From RPQJ01 sp963732375 (lineage in GTDB: Bacteria > Pseudomonadota > Gammaproteobacteria > Steroidobacterales > Steroidobacteraceae), in assembly GCA_963732375.1 (NCBI GenBank), contig CAVSZE010000002.1, forward strand, positions 248,001 through 312,000: a stretch of DNA of 64,000 bases, in the 5' to 3' direction. Below the pieces are notes generated by a model. The model saw only the letters and a program-made list of their open reading frames with translations, was not told where the DNA came from and made no database searches. Shown piece by piece: positions 50,748-59,483 of this stretch. Every line of letters begins with the position of its first letter. Position 1 is the stretch's first letter. The position numbers and the translations under genes are program-made.

Positions 50748-53300
50748 ATGCACAACCGTTCCAAGCGCGGCAAGGACTGGATCCCAGAATTCGGCATGAA
50801 GCGACCGGCCCGGAAAATACTCGCGACCGTTCTCACAGCTGCCCTGGGCGCATGCGGACTCATCGCTCTCGGCATCGCGGGCGCCTTCCAGTACCTGGAG
50901 CCCGAACTGCCGGGCGCAGCCGAACTCCGCGACCTGCGCATGCAACTACCGCTCACCGTGTATTCGCGCGACGGACTGCTGATCGCCCAGATCGGTGAGC
51001 AACGCCGCATACCGGTGTCGTCTGCCGAGATCCCGCAGGTGCTCGTGGACGCTTTCCTTGCCGCCGAAGACGACCGCTTTTTCGAGCATCCGGGCGTGGA
51101 CTGGCAGGGCCTGGTGCGAGCGCTGGCAGCGAACCTGTCGGCAGGCGGGGTTCGCGAGGGCGGCGGCACGATTACGATGCAGCTCGCGCGCAATACGCTG
51201 CTCACCTCCGAACGGACACTTCGTCGCAAGCTGAACGAGGTGTTCCTGGCGCTGCGACTCGAGCACGAATTCACCAAGCAGGAGATCCTGGGCCAGTACC
51301 TGAACCGGATCTTCCTGGGCCAGCGTGCCTACGGCGTCGGCGCTGCCGCCGAGGTCTACTTCAACAAGCAGATCGGGGACCTGTCGCTGCCCGAAGCGGC
51401 GCTGATCGCCGGACTGCCGCGTTCGCCCTCGCGTGACAACCCGGCCACGAACGTCGAGAGGGCCCGCGCGCGCCGCGCCTATGTGCTGCGGCGCATGACC
51501 GAGACGGGCAAGATCGACGAGGCCCAGCGCGAAGCCGCGAACGGAGCGCCGATTTCGAGCCGCATCTACGCGCCCGTCGTCCAGCTCCAGGCGCCATACG
51601 TCGCCGAGATGGTCAGGCAGGACCTCGTCCAGCGCTACGGTGCGGCCGCGCTGACCGACGGGTATCGGGTCACGACGACGATCGACAGCGCGCTCCAGGC
51701 TGCCGCGGATTCAGCTGCGTGGCGGACGATGCTCGAATACGACCGGCGCCACGGTTATCGCGGCGCACGCGACCGGATCGATCCGGCGCTGGCGCAGGAT
51801 GCAGTCGCAGTTGTCTCGGCACTGGGCAAGTACCCGACCCGAGGCAACCTGCGCGCCGCAGTGGTCGTCTCGGTTGGCGTACGGGAAGCCACGCTCCGCG
51901 TTCGATCGGGATCGACGATCGACCTCGACTGGGAGGCCATGTCCTGGGCTCGGCCGGCGCTCGACGGAGGCGCCGTCGGCCCGGCTCCGAAGTCGGCAGC
52001 CGACGTCCTGCAGGTCGGCCAGGTCGTGTATGTAGAACCGCTGGAAGGCGGGGGCAGCCGCCTCGCGCAGATGCCCACCGTGGGTGCCGCGCTGGTCGCA
52101 CTCGATCCGTCCGACGGCGCGATCGTCGCGCTCGTGGGCGGCTTCGACTTCGACGCGAGCAAGTACAACCGGGCAATACAGGCGAAACGACAGCCTGGAT
52201 CGTCGTTCAAGCCGTTCATCTACTCGGCCGCGCTCGAGCGCGGATTCACGCCGGCCACGCTGATAAACGACGCGCCTATCGTGCTCCAGGGCGGAGGTGG
52301 TGACGGCGGCGCCGAGGAGTGGCGGCCACAGAACAACAACAAGCGGTTCTATGGACCGACGCCGATGCGCGAGGGGTTGGCGCGGTCGCGAAATCTCGTA
52401 TCGATCCGGCTGCTGCGCGGGGCCGGGATCGGACCGACGATACGGCACATCTCTGCATTCGGCTTCGGCCCCGAGGCCATGCCGCCCAACCTGACGCTTG
52501 CACTGGGCACCGGGCAGGTGACGCCGCTCGAAATGGCGCGTGGTTTCGCTGTCTTTGCCAATGGTGGCTGGCGCCTCACGCCGTATTTCATTGAAACGAT
52601 CGCCGATTCGTCGGGCGTTGCGGTATTCGAGGCCGCGCCTCCGCTGGCCTGCCCGGGATGCGTGGACTTACCGCCTGTGGACTCGGCATCGGCGGCCGGC
52701 GTCACCGGCATGGCGGCAGGCGATTCCGTCGCAGGTAATATCACCGACGGCGATGCCATCGCCGGCAACCCCAGCTCCGACGTGCCGCTGGAGCGCCGCG
52801 CGCCGCGCGCCATCTCGGCGGCCAACGCTTTCGTGATGACCGACATGATGACGGACGTGATCCAGCGCGGCACCGGTCAGCGCGCGAAGGCGCTCGGTCG
52901 GCTCGACGTGGCTGGCAAGACCGGCACGACCAGCGATCACCGCGACGCGTGGTTTGTCGGTTTCAATGCCGACCTGGTCGCAGCCGCCTGGATCGGTTTC
53001 GACCATGAACGCTCCCTCGGCGACAACGAGGAAGGCGGCCGCACCGCGCTGCCGATGTGGCTCTATTTCATGCAGGTTGCGCTGAAGGACCGGCCCGAGC
53101 ATCGGCTGCCCGAGCCGCCGGGACTCATGCGCATGTGGGTGTCGCGCGAAACCGGGGCTCCGGCGAGCGCTGGCAGCCCGGGCGCCATCTTCGAGGTTTT
53201 CCTCGATCGGTTCCCGCCACAGGCCGGGTCGTCGGGCTTCGGTGCCGAGGTGGATGCCGAGAGCGTCCGCTTGCCCGCGTCAGAAGAATCCATCTTCTGA
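50748..53300 (+). CDS. mrcA: Bifunctional penicillin-binding protein 1A
   Basis: An 850-residue class A PBP that polymerises and cross-links peptidoglycan. A short cytoplasmic tail and one transmembrane helix (about 25-45) precede the GT51 glycosyltransferase (AAEDDRFFEHPGVDW; GGGTITMQLARN) and the transpeptidase with SSFK (catalytic Ser485), SRN and KTGTT (Lys724). An OB-like insertion sits between them (about 330-450), and a Ala/Gly-rich stretch (about 650-680) lies ahead of KTG. The start may be ATG 50748 or ATG 50796 (MKRPARK); neither has a strong ribosome binding site. Confidence 0.94.
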   Translation: MHNRSKRGKDWIPEFGMKRPARKILATVLTAALGACGLIALGIAGAFQYLEPELPGAAELRDLRMQLPLTVYSRDGLLIAQIGEQRRIPVSSAEIPQVLVDAFLAAEDDRFFEHPGVDWQGLVRALAANLSAGGVREGGGTITMQLARNTLLTSERTLRRKLNEVFLALRLEHEFTKQEILGQYLNRIFLGQRAYGVGAAAEVYFNKQIGDLSLPEAALIAGLPRSPSRDNPATNVERARARRAYVLRRMTETGKIDEAQREAANGAPISSRIYAPVVQLQAPYVAEMVRQDLVQRYGAAALTDGYRVTTTIDSALQAAADSAAWRTMLEYDRRHGYRGARDRIDPALAQDAVAVVSALGKYPTRGNLRAAVVVSVGVREATLRVRSGSTIDLDWEAMSWARPALDGGAVGPAPKSAADVLQVGQVVYVEPLEGGGSRLAQMPTVGAALVALDPSDGAIVALVGGFDFDASKYNRAIQAKRQPGSSFKPFIYSAALERGFTPATLINDAPIVLQGGGGDGGAEEWRPQNNNKRFYGPTPMREGLARSRNLVSIRLLRGAGIGPTIRHISAFGFGPEAMPPNLTLALGTGQVTPLEMARGFAVFANGGWRLTPYFIETIADSSGVAVFEAAPPLACPGCVDLPPVDSASAAGVTGMAAGDSVAGNITDGDAIAGNPSSDVPLERRAPRAISAANAFVMTDMMTDVIQRGTGQRAKALGRLDVAGKTGTTSDHRDAWFVGFNADLVAAAWIGFDHERSLGDNEEGGRTALPMWLYFMQVALKDRPEHRLPEPPGLMRMWVSRETGAPASAGSPGAIFEVFLDRFPPQAGSSGFGAEVDAESVRLPASEESIF

Positions 53301-53311
53301 AGCTGCGGCCG

Positions 53312-53914
53312 ATGCACCGACGACCGAATCCTCGTGCCGAACTCCTGCGACAGGCCGTCGCCGAGGAAGCGGCCCGCATCATGCGTGAACAGGGCGTGGA
53401 CGACTTCCTGCTCGCCAAACGCAAGGCCGCCGAGCGACTCGGCGTGACGGACGCCTCGATCCTGCCACGCAACAGGGAAATAGAGGCGGCCATGGTGGCC
53501 CACCAGAGGTTATTCGACGCCGACCGCCACGAGAGCGATCTCGCGACACTGCGGCGGGCCGCCCTTGAGGCGATGAGGCTGCTGTCGGACTTCGAGCCGC
53601 GGCTGGTCGGGCCCGTGCTCACCGGAACGGCGTCGGGTCACTCCGACATCAGCCTGCACGTATTCTCGGAGTCGGCCGAAGCCGTATGGCTGCAGCTCGC
53701 GGAGCGAGGCGTGCCGCACGAGGTGGTCGAACGACGAATGCGCTACGAGCGCGACCGAACCGTGACCTACCCCGCCGTGCGCTTCGTCGCCGGGCGCCTG
53801 GTCGTGGACACGGTCGTGTTCCCGCTGGACGGCATAAGGCAGGCGCCTGCGAGCCCCGTGGACGGAAGACCGATGCGGCGGGCTGGCTTTGCGGAGGTCG
53901 AGGCGCTGCTGTGA
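53312..53914 (+). CDS. Conserved nucleotidyltransferase-like protein, unknown function
   Basis: A 200-residue soluble protein. The N-terminal half is helical and resembles a gammaproteobacterial family with AEEAARIMREQGVDDFLLAK; the second half (GPVLTGTASGHSDISLHVFSE) looks like a degenerate nucleotidyltransferase core in which G-[ST]-x-S-D-I is kept but the second Asp is not obvious. No substrate is known for the family. It starts 11 bases after mrcA and ends three bases before the palindromic repeat at 53918. Confidence 0.7.
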   Translation: MHRRPNPRAELLRQAVAEEAARIMREQGVDDFLLAKRKAAERLGVTDASILPRNREIEAAMVAHQRLFDADRHESDLATLRRAALEAMRLLSDFEPRLVGPVLTGTASGHSDISLHVFSESAEAVWLQLAERGVPHEVVERRMRYERDRTVTYPAVRFVAGRLVVDTVVFPLDGIRQAPASPVDGRPMRRAGFAEVEALL

Positions 53915-53917
53915 GCA

Positions 53918-54036
53918 GGGGACATTCTCCTTTTTCGGAGGGGACATTCTCCTTTTTCCCAATGCGCTGCCAGAAATGGGCAGTCGGCAGGCCCGGAAAA
54001 AGGAGAATGTCCCCTCCGAAAAAGGAGAATGTCCCC
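53918..54036. repeat. Long palindromic repeat, double form, before gltA
   Basis: Two perfectly complementary 42-base arms (53918-53959 and 53995-54036) flank a 35-base loop. Each arm has two tandem 19-base units joined by GGA. It fills the gap between the convergent gene ending at 53914 and gltA ending at 54042. Its loop aligns with the reverse complement of the loop at 39830-39866 (22 of 28 positions identical, including an 11-base run GCGCTGCCAGA), so the loops are part of the element and not random DNA. Confidence 0.96.
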
Positions 54037-54041
54037 TATCC

Positions 54042-55337
54042 TCAGCGCTTGCCGATTTCGACGTAGTCGCGCACGGTCGGCCCGGTGTAGAGCTGGCGCG
54101 GCCGGCCGATCTTCATCCCCGGGTCCCCGATCATCTCCTGCCAGTGCGCAACCCAGCCCGCGGTACGCGCGATCGCGAACATCACGGTGAACATCGATCG
54201 CGGGATGCCGAGGGCGCTGTAGATCAGGCCCGAGTAGAAGTCCACGTTCGGGTAGAGCTTGCGGGCGATGAAGTACTCGTCCTTCAGCGCGATCTCCTCG
54301 AGCCTGAGCGCAAGCTCGAACAGCGGGTTGTCGGTGTGGCCCAGCCGCGCGAGCACCTTGTGGCACATCTCGCGGATGAGCTTCGCGCGCGGGTCGAAAT
54401 TCTTGTACACGCGGTGGCCGAAACCCATCAGGCGCGTGTGGCCGTCCTTGTCCTTCACCCGTTCGAGGAACTTCGGGATGTTGTCGACGGTGCCGATGTC
54501 CTCGAGCATCGCCAGCACGGCCTCGTTAGCACCGCCATGCGCCGGACCCCACAGCGCCGAGACGCCGGCGGAGATCGCAGCGTAAGGGTTGGTGCCGGTG
54601 CTGCCGGCGAGGCGCACGGTCGATGTGCTGGCGTTCTGCTCGTGATCGGCGTGCAGGATCAGCAGCAGGTCCAGCGCCTGCGCGGTCACCGGGTCGACAA
54701 CGTAGTCCTCTGCGGGCACCGCGAAGAACATGCGCAGGATGTTGGCGCAGTAATCCTGGTCATTACGCGGATAGACGAACGGCTGGCCCAGCATGTGCTT
54801 GTAGGCAGCCGCGGAAATGGTCGGCATCTTGGCCAGGATGCGGTGCGCAAAGATCTCGCGGTGCCGCGGGTTATTGTTGTCCATGGAGTCGTGGTAGAAG
54901 GCCGCCATCGACGAGACGACCGCGGACACCATGGCCATCGGGTGCGCGTTGTAGTGGAACCCGTTGAAGAACCGCAGCAGCGATTCGTTGATCATCGTGT
55001 GGTAGCGGATCGAGTGGTCGAACTGCTCGAGCTGCTTTGCGCCCGGCAGTTCACCGTTCAACAGCAGGTATGACACCTCGAGAAAGCTGGACTTGGCCGC
55101 GAGCTGGTCGATCGGATAACCCCGATAGAGCAGCACCCCGGCGTCGCCGTCGATGTAGGTGATCTTGCTCTCGCAGGATGCGGTCGCCATGAACCCGGGG
55201 TCGAAGGTGAATATCCCGAAGTCCTTCGCGAGCGGCGCGATACCGAGGCAGTCCGGCCCGACGGTACCGCTCTTGGCCTGCAGCGTGGACTTCTTCCCGG
55301 TGTCGAGATTGACCAGTTCGTATTTGTTCGTGCTCAT
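54042..55337 (-). CDS. gltA: Citrate synthase (type II, hexameric)
   Basis: A 431-residue TCA-cycle enzyme condensing oxaloacetate and acetyl-CoA. Family landmarks include the N-terminal LQAKSGTVGPD strand, the oxaloacetate region HADHEQNASTSTVRLAGS, the GPAHGGANEAV loop and MGFGHRVYKNFDPRA. The N-terminal domain is that of NADH-regulated gram-negative enzymes. It is separated from the upstream protease gene by 87 bases. Confidence 0.97.
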   Translation of the reverse strand: MSTNKYELVNLDTGKKSTLQAKSGTVGPDCLGIAPLAKDFGIFTFDPGFMATASCESKITYIDGDAGVLLYRGYPIDQLAAKSSFLEVSYLLLNGELPGAKQLEQFDHSIRYHTMINESLLRFFNGFHYNAHPMAMVSAVVSSMAAFYHDSMDNNNPRHREIFAHRILAKMPTISAAAYKHMLGQPFVYPRNDQDYCANILRMFFAVPAEDYVVDPVTAQALDLLLILHADHEQNASTSTVRLAGSTGTNPYAAISAGVSALWGPAHGGANEAVLAMLEDIGTVDNIPKFLERVKDKDGHTRLMGFGHRVYKNFDPRAKLIREMCHKVLARLGHTDNPLFELALRLEEIALKDEYFIARKLYPNVDFYSGLIYSALGIPRSMFTVMFAIARTAGWVAHWQEMIGDPGMKIGRPRQLYTGPTVRDYVEIGKR

Positions 55338-55424
55338 AGCTTTCCTACCTGTTTTCGGCCGCGCACGGCGGTTCCGTGACGGCTAGCCAGCCTTGCACGA
55401 CCGGACGACCCGATCAAGACAGTA

Positions 55425-56891
55425 TTAATTCACGACCTTCAGGACCTCGCCGGCGGTCGGCTCCTTGTCCGGATAGAGGTCGTTCAGCAGCCGGAGCTGC
55501 TCCGCCGGATAGGGGCGGATGGGTGAGGACTGCGCCAGGCCCTGGATACGAGTCTGGGGCGTCGCCTTCACGAGTTCGATGCGGGTCGGCTCCGCCAGTG
55601 CAAATTCACTGTCCTTCAAGCGGCGGAACGTCTTGACGCTCGACAGGAACAGCGGATCGGCGGCCGTGAACCCCGCGGCCAGGTGGGTACTTCCGCGGAA
55701 GACATAGGCCATGCCGTTCAGGTAGACGACGGCGAAGCGCGCCTGCCCCCGGTTGCCCCAGGGCAGCTGTACGTCGCGAGCAACGGCCGTGTAGCCCGGG
55801 AGGCCATTCACCTGCAGGTTTTCCGTGGACGAAAGCGTCGTCCCGCTCAGGTTCCGCGCCAGGAACTCCCCGGGCGTGACATTGGGTGGAACGGGCATCG
55901 CATACAGCTCGAGAACCGTGTCTTTCTGTGCCGGGAACGCGACTACCTTGCTCGGCGTGTTCTTGATGGTCCAGGCGCTCGGGTACGCCAGCGTGAACCC
56001 CATGTCCGCGTGGTAGAAGCGGCTGCCGCGGACCATGCCCTGCGCCGCGCTCGACCCGAACGCCATGCCCTTCACGTGGTCCAGGTAGACGTCCCGGCCG
56101 TCGGGCAGGCGGGTTCCGTCGGGCTGTACCTTGTGGGCCGCCTTCACAACTTCCTTCAGTCGCGTGTCATTGTCCGGGTGAGTGGCGAAGACGCCGTGGT
56201 AGACGCGGGGCTGGCGATTCTCCGTCCGCGCCTGCTGCAGTTCGAAGGTCTCCTGGTTCTTGAGCAGGCGCACCACGTCGATCATCGCATCGGGGTCGTA
56301 GCCCAGGCGGTCGAGGTACTGGGCGCCGAGGTTGTCGGCCTCGAGTTCCATGTCCCGGCCGTAGCCGCTCACCAGCGCGGTGCCCGCCATGTTGGCCACG
56401 GAGGCAAGGTCCCCGCTGCCCGTCAGGATGCCGATTACCGTGGCGCCTACGCCCGTGGCCATCGCGCCGGACTGCTGACGCACCGCATGCCGCGCCGTCA
56501 CGTGCCCGACTTCGTGGCCGAGCACGGCGACCAGTTCCGCCTCGGAGTTCAAGTAGGCCATGATGCCGCGGGTGATATACACGTAGCCGGGCACGGCGAA
56601 CGCATTTATGTCCTCGCTGTCGAGCACCGTGAACGTGTACTGCAGCTGCGGCCGGTGGCTCACGGCCACGATGCGCTGGCCGATCTGGTTGACGTAGTCC
56701 TGAAGCGCCAGGTCGTCGTAGCGCGCGAACTCCTGCAGGATCTTCGCGTGCTCCTCGCGGCCGAGCTGGATCTCCTGCGCCTCCGACATCATCACGACGT
56801 CGGGCCTGCCGGTAACGGGGTTGGTGGCGCAGCCAGCGACGGCCGACGCGGCGAGCATCGCAGCCAGGAATCGGGCGCTGTGGAAACTCAT
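55425..56891 (-). CDS. M48 family metalloprotease lipoprotein
   Basis: A 488-residue envelope protease. A lipoprotein signal (AVAGC, Cys21) precedes the M48 zinc site HEVGH (126-130) with the third ligand in LEADNLGAQYLD. The C-terminal ~200 residues (FYHADMGFTLAYPSAWTIKNT...) form a separate beta-rich domain. The fold resembles BepA/LoiP-type periplasmic quality-control proteases but lacks visible TPR repeats, so the partner proteins are uncertain. Confidence 0.9.
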   Translation of the reverse strand: MSFHSARFLAAMLAASAVAGCATNPVTGRPDVVMMSEAQEIQLGREEHAKILQEFARYDDLALQDYVNQIGQRIVAVSHRPQLQYTFTVLDSEDINAFAVPGYVYITRGIMAYLNSEAELVAVLGHEVGHVTARHAVRQQSGAMATGVGATVIGILTGSGDLASVANMAGTALVSGYGRDMELEADNLGAQYLDRLGYDPDAMIDVVRLLKNQETFELQQARTENRQPRVYHGVFATHPDNDTRLKEVVKAAHKVQPDGTRLPDGRDVYLDHVKGMAFGSSAAQGMVRGSRFYHADMGFTLAYPSAWTIKNTPSKVVAFPAQKDTVLELYAMPVPPNVTPGEFLARNLSGTTLSSTENLQVNGLPGYTAVARDVQLPWGNRGQARFAVVYLNGMAYVFRGSTHLAAGFTAADPLFLSSVKTFRRLKDSEFALAEPTRIELVKATPQTRIQGLAQSSPIRPYPAEQLRLLNDLYPDKEPTAGEVLKVVN

Positions 56892-56965
56892 GCACGGACC
56901 TCGCGAACAGGAACCCCGAGTCTAAGGGGCCAGCGCTCGTCCAGAAAGTTCCCTGCCCAAACGAA

Positions 56966-56988
56966 ACGGGGCGCCCGAAGCGCCCCGT
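56966..56988 (-). terminator. Rho-independent terminator of rpmE
   Basis: A nine-base perfect GC stem (ACGGGGCGC with its complement) with a five-base loop, TTCGG on the minus strand, followed leftward by a T-rich TTCGTTT. It lies 24 bases downstream of the rpmE stop. Confidence 0.75.
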
Positions 56989-57012
56989 CGACGTCCGCCG
57001 GATCCGGCCGGA

Positions 57013-57216
57013 TCAGCCGCGCGCGTATTTCTTGCGGAAGCGATCCACACGGCCACCCGTGTCGACGATCTTCTGCTTGCCCGTATAGAACGGATGACAG
57101 TTTGAGCACACTTCGATCTGCAGGTCCTCGCCGAGCGTGGAGCAGGTCTCGAAAGTGTTCCCGCAACTGCATGTCACGGTGATTTTCTTGTAGTCGGGAT
57201 GGATTCCGCTCTTCAT
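57013..57216 (-). CDS. rpmE: 50S ribosomal protein L31 (zinc-binding form)
   Basis: A 67-residue bL31 with the Cys set of the zinc-containing C+ paralogue (CSCGN and CSNCHPFYTG). The MKSGIHPDYK start is typical; longer frames upstream have no similarity. It stands alone with its own terminator, and its promoter must lie in the unusual upstream region containing DnaA boxes. Confidence 0.96.
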   Translation of the reverse strand: MKSGIHPDYKKITVTCSCGNTFETCSTLGEDLQIEVCSNCHPFYTGKQKIVDTGGRVDRFRKKYARG

Positions 57217-57318
57217 GGCCGCGGTCCTTGGGCAGACTTTGGAAAAAGGGCGCGAAGTATAGGAGCGCCAGCCTGGACTGACAAGGGCATTCTCGTGTCG
57301 CCTGTGAACCACGCCCGG

Positions 57319-57530
57319 TTATCCACAAAACCTGTGGATAACTTTGTGGATGAATTGGTCCGCCCAGGGCTGGGCGTAGCGCAGTATCCGGCCGTTTTCG
57401 CTTTGATCAAATTTTGACCAGTCATTTTCTTATAATAAAATCAATACATTACGCGCTGTGCCTAAGATGTCACTTCGACTACAGGCTGTAACCCGCCGAA
57501 ACTTGGCTCTCCCGCCGTGGATGTGCATAA
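57319..57530. other. DnaA-box cluster next to an AT-rich stretch
   Basis: This lies in the 369-base gap between hemW and rpmE, which holds no convincing gene. A perfect DnaA box TTATCCACA (57319-57327) faces an inverted perfect box TGTGGATAA (57333-57341) across five bases. A one-mismatch box TGTGGATGA follows (57345-57353), and TGTGCATAA (57522-57530), which fits TTATNCACA on the minus strand, lies further on. Between them about 57394-57451 is very AT-rich, including TTTGATCAAA and TTATAATAAAA. The layout is like a DnaA-binding regulatory, titration or origin element. Confidence 0.55.
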
Positions 57531-57585
57531 CTGGATCACCCGCGTCCGGTGCCGGTTCGCGAGCAACACTGGCGCCCGCCCATTC

Positions 57586-58842
57586 TCACGCGCCGGAGGC
57601 CATATCGGGGCTGGGACCTGGCTTGTCTGGAAGGAACATCGCCTGCAAGTCATTGAGGAACAAGCGTCCCTGGGCGGTCGCCGCCCAATGGCCGGCCTCC
57701 GTACGCTCGAGCAGGCCCTGCCCGCAGGCAGCCGCCACGCTTGTTACGGTGGCCCACGATCGGCCCGTGCGGGCCTCGAACGTAGGCTCGTCGAAACCCT
57801 CGACCAGCCGCAATGCGTTCAGGCAGAACTCGAACGCGAGGTCGCCGTCCGCGACGGCACGCTGCAGGACAACCCGGTCTTCGGCATGCAACGCGGCCAT
57901 GTACCGTCCCGGTTGGCGGACCCGCTCGGTGCGGATCACGCGTCCACCCGTGGCGTCCGTTAGCTTGCCGTGGGCGCCGGCGCCGATGCCGAGGTAGTCA
58001 CCGAATTTCCAGTAGTTCAGGTTGTGCCTGCAGCGCCGCGTCGGCCGCGCGTAGGCCGAGACCTCGTACTGTCGGTACCCGGCGTCGGCCAGCAGCTGCT
58101 GGCAGGACGACTGCATCTCGTACACGGACTCTTCGTCAGGCAGTTGAGGCGGCCGCCGTTCGAAGGCGGTCCCCGGCTCCAGCGTCAGGTTGTAATGCGA
58201 GATGTGCGCGGGCTCGAGTGCCAGCGCACGCTCAACGTCGCGCCGCGCGCCTTCCGGCGCCTGCTGCGGCAGGCCGTACATCAGGTCCAGGTTGAAGTTG
58301 TCGATGCCTGCGGCGCGCAGCTCCGCGACTGCCGCTACGATTTCATCGCTCGCGTGAATGCGGCCGAGCGCCGCGAGGCACCGATCGTCAAAGCTCTGGG
58401 CACCCAGCGACACGCGATTGACGCCGGCGTCGCGATACGCGGCGAAGGTGCCGTGTTCCACGGTGCCCGGATTCGCCTCGAGCGTAACCTCCACGTCGCC
58501 GGCGACCGGCAGCAGTTCACGAGTCCGCGCCAGCACGGCTGCGACCGCATCTGCGGAGAACAGGCTCGGCGTCCCGCCGCCGAAGAACACGGACACGATC
58601 TCGCGCCCGCCGGCCCCGCGCGCAGCGAAGTCCAGGTCCCCAAGCAGCGCAGCAAGATACGAGGTTTCTGGAATCCCGGTGATCGGGAGGGCGTGGGAAT
58701 TGAAGTCGCAATACGGGCACTTGCGTACGCACCATGGCAGGTGGACGTAGAGCGACAGCGGTGGCGCTGCAAGCACGGGCGCGGCGACCCGCGACGCTGC
58801 TGGCGCCGGCATCGCGGCCGGCGGTGCCGTGGGCGAGGTCAC
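57586..58842 (-). CDS. hemW: Radical SAM heme chaperone HemW
   Basis: A 418-residue radical SAM protein formerly called oxygen-independent coproporphyrinogen oxidase-like. The cluster motif C38-x3-C42-x2-C45 (CVRKCPYC) is followed by FFGGGTPS and GAQSFDD. HemW inserts heme into target proteins and does not itself oxidise coproporphyrinogen; true HemN has a different CxxxCxxCxC motif, and here the fourth position is Phe. Its ATG overlaps the rdgB stop. Confidence 0.93.
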   Translation of the reverse strand: MTSPTAPPAAMPAPAASRVAAPVLAAPPLSLYVHLPWCVRKCPYCDFNSHALPITGIPETSYLAALLGDLDFAARGAGGREIVSVFFGGGTPSLFSADAVAAVLARTRELLPVAGDVEVTLEANPGTVEHGTFAAYRDAGVNRVSLGAQSFDDRCLAALGRIHASDEIVAAVAELRAAGIDNFNLDLMYGLPQQAPEGARRDVERALALEPAHISHYNLTLEPGTAFERRPPQLPDEESVYEMQSSCQQLLADAGYRQYEVSAYARPTRRCRHNLNYWKFGDYLGIGAGAHGKLTDATGGRVIRTERVRQPGRYMAALHAEDRVVLQRAVADGDLAFEFCLNALRLVEGFDEPTFEARTGRSWATVTSVAAACGQGLLERTEAGHWAATAQGRLFLNDLQAMFLPDKPGPSPDMASGA

Positions 58843-59483
58843 GACCCGCCTCCCGCGCCGCCTCCCGCGCGACTGGGCGCGCCGCCGAGTTCAGCGACCA
58901 GCGCGCGCAGCGCCTTGCCGCGATGGCTCACGCGGTTCTTCTCGTCGGCTTCGAATTCGGCGGCGGTGCGCATGGTGCCCTCAACGACGAACAGCGGGTC
59001 GTATCCGAAACCGCCGGTACCGCGAGTCGCAGTCGCGATCCGGCCCTCCCAACTCGCCTCGCAGATGACCGGGGCCGGATCGTCCGGCCGGCTCACGAAC
59101 ACCATCGCGCAGCGATAGCGCGCTCCGCGGTTCGCATCCGGAACCCCGGCCATTTCACGCAGCAGCCTGGCGTTGTTAGCGGCATCCCCTGCGCCCTCGC
59201 CGGCATAGCGTGCGGAATAGATTCCCGGCGCGCCGCCGAGCGCATCCGCCTCGAGCCCCGAGTCATCCGCGATCGCGGGAAGTCCGGCCGCCTTCGCCGC
59301 GAAACGCCCCTTCAGGAGCGCGTTCTCGACGAAGGAACAGCCGGTTTCCTCGGCTGCGGAATCCGTGAATTCGGACAAGGGCAGGACTTCGACGCGCCAG
59401 GGCGCGAGGATAGCCTGCAGTTCCCTGAGCTTGCCCGCGTTGCCGGTCGCGAGGACCAGCCGCGCAGGCAACCTTCCGCTCAC
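58839..59483 (-). CDS. rdgB: XTP/dITP diphosphatase (RdgB/Ham1)
   Basis: A 214-residue housecleaning enzyme that hydrolyses ITP, XTP and dITP to keep them out of nucleic acids. Conserved blocks ATGNAGKLRE, ADDSGLEADALGGAPGIYSARYAG, GGFGYDPLFVV and SHRGKAL are present. It starts with GTG, overlapping the rph stop as GTGA. The C-terminal Gly-rich tail is unremarkable low complexity. Confidence 0.95.
   Translation of the reverse strand: MSGRLPARLVLATGNAGKLRELQAILAPWRVEVLPLSEFTDSAAEETGCSFVENALLKGRFAAKAAGLPAIADDSGLEADALGGAPGIYSARYAGEGAGDAANNARLLREMAGVPDANRGARYRCAMVFVSRPDDPAPVICEASWEGRIATATRGTGGFGYDPLFVVEGTMRTAAEFEADEKNRVSHRGKALRALVAELGGAPSRAGGGAGGGS

Noticed and set aside
50475..50945. Short frames in the pilM/mrcA gap
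   Set aside because: Arg/Ser-rich translations with no start signals; better explained as noncoding or as shadows of mrcA.
3817..54036. CRISPR array or IS element explanation for the GGGGACATTCTC repeats
   Set aside because: Copies are 8-27 kb apart, are inverted within each element, have no regular spacers, and no transposase gene is attached.
57213..57425. 70-codon minus-strand frame upstream of rpmE
   Set aside because: It covers the DnaA-box region, has no ribosome binding site or family resemblance, and overlaps the rpmE start.
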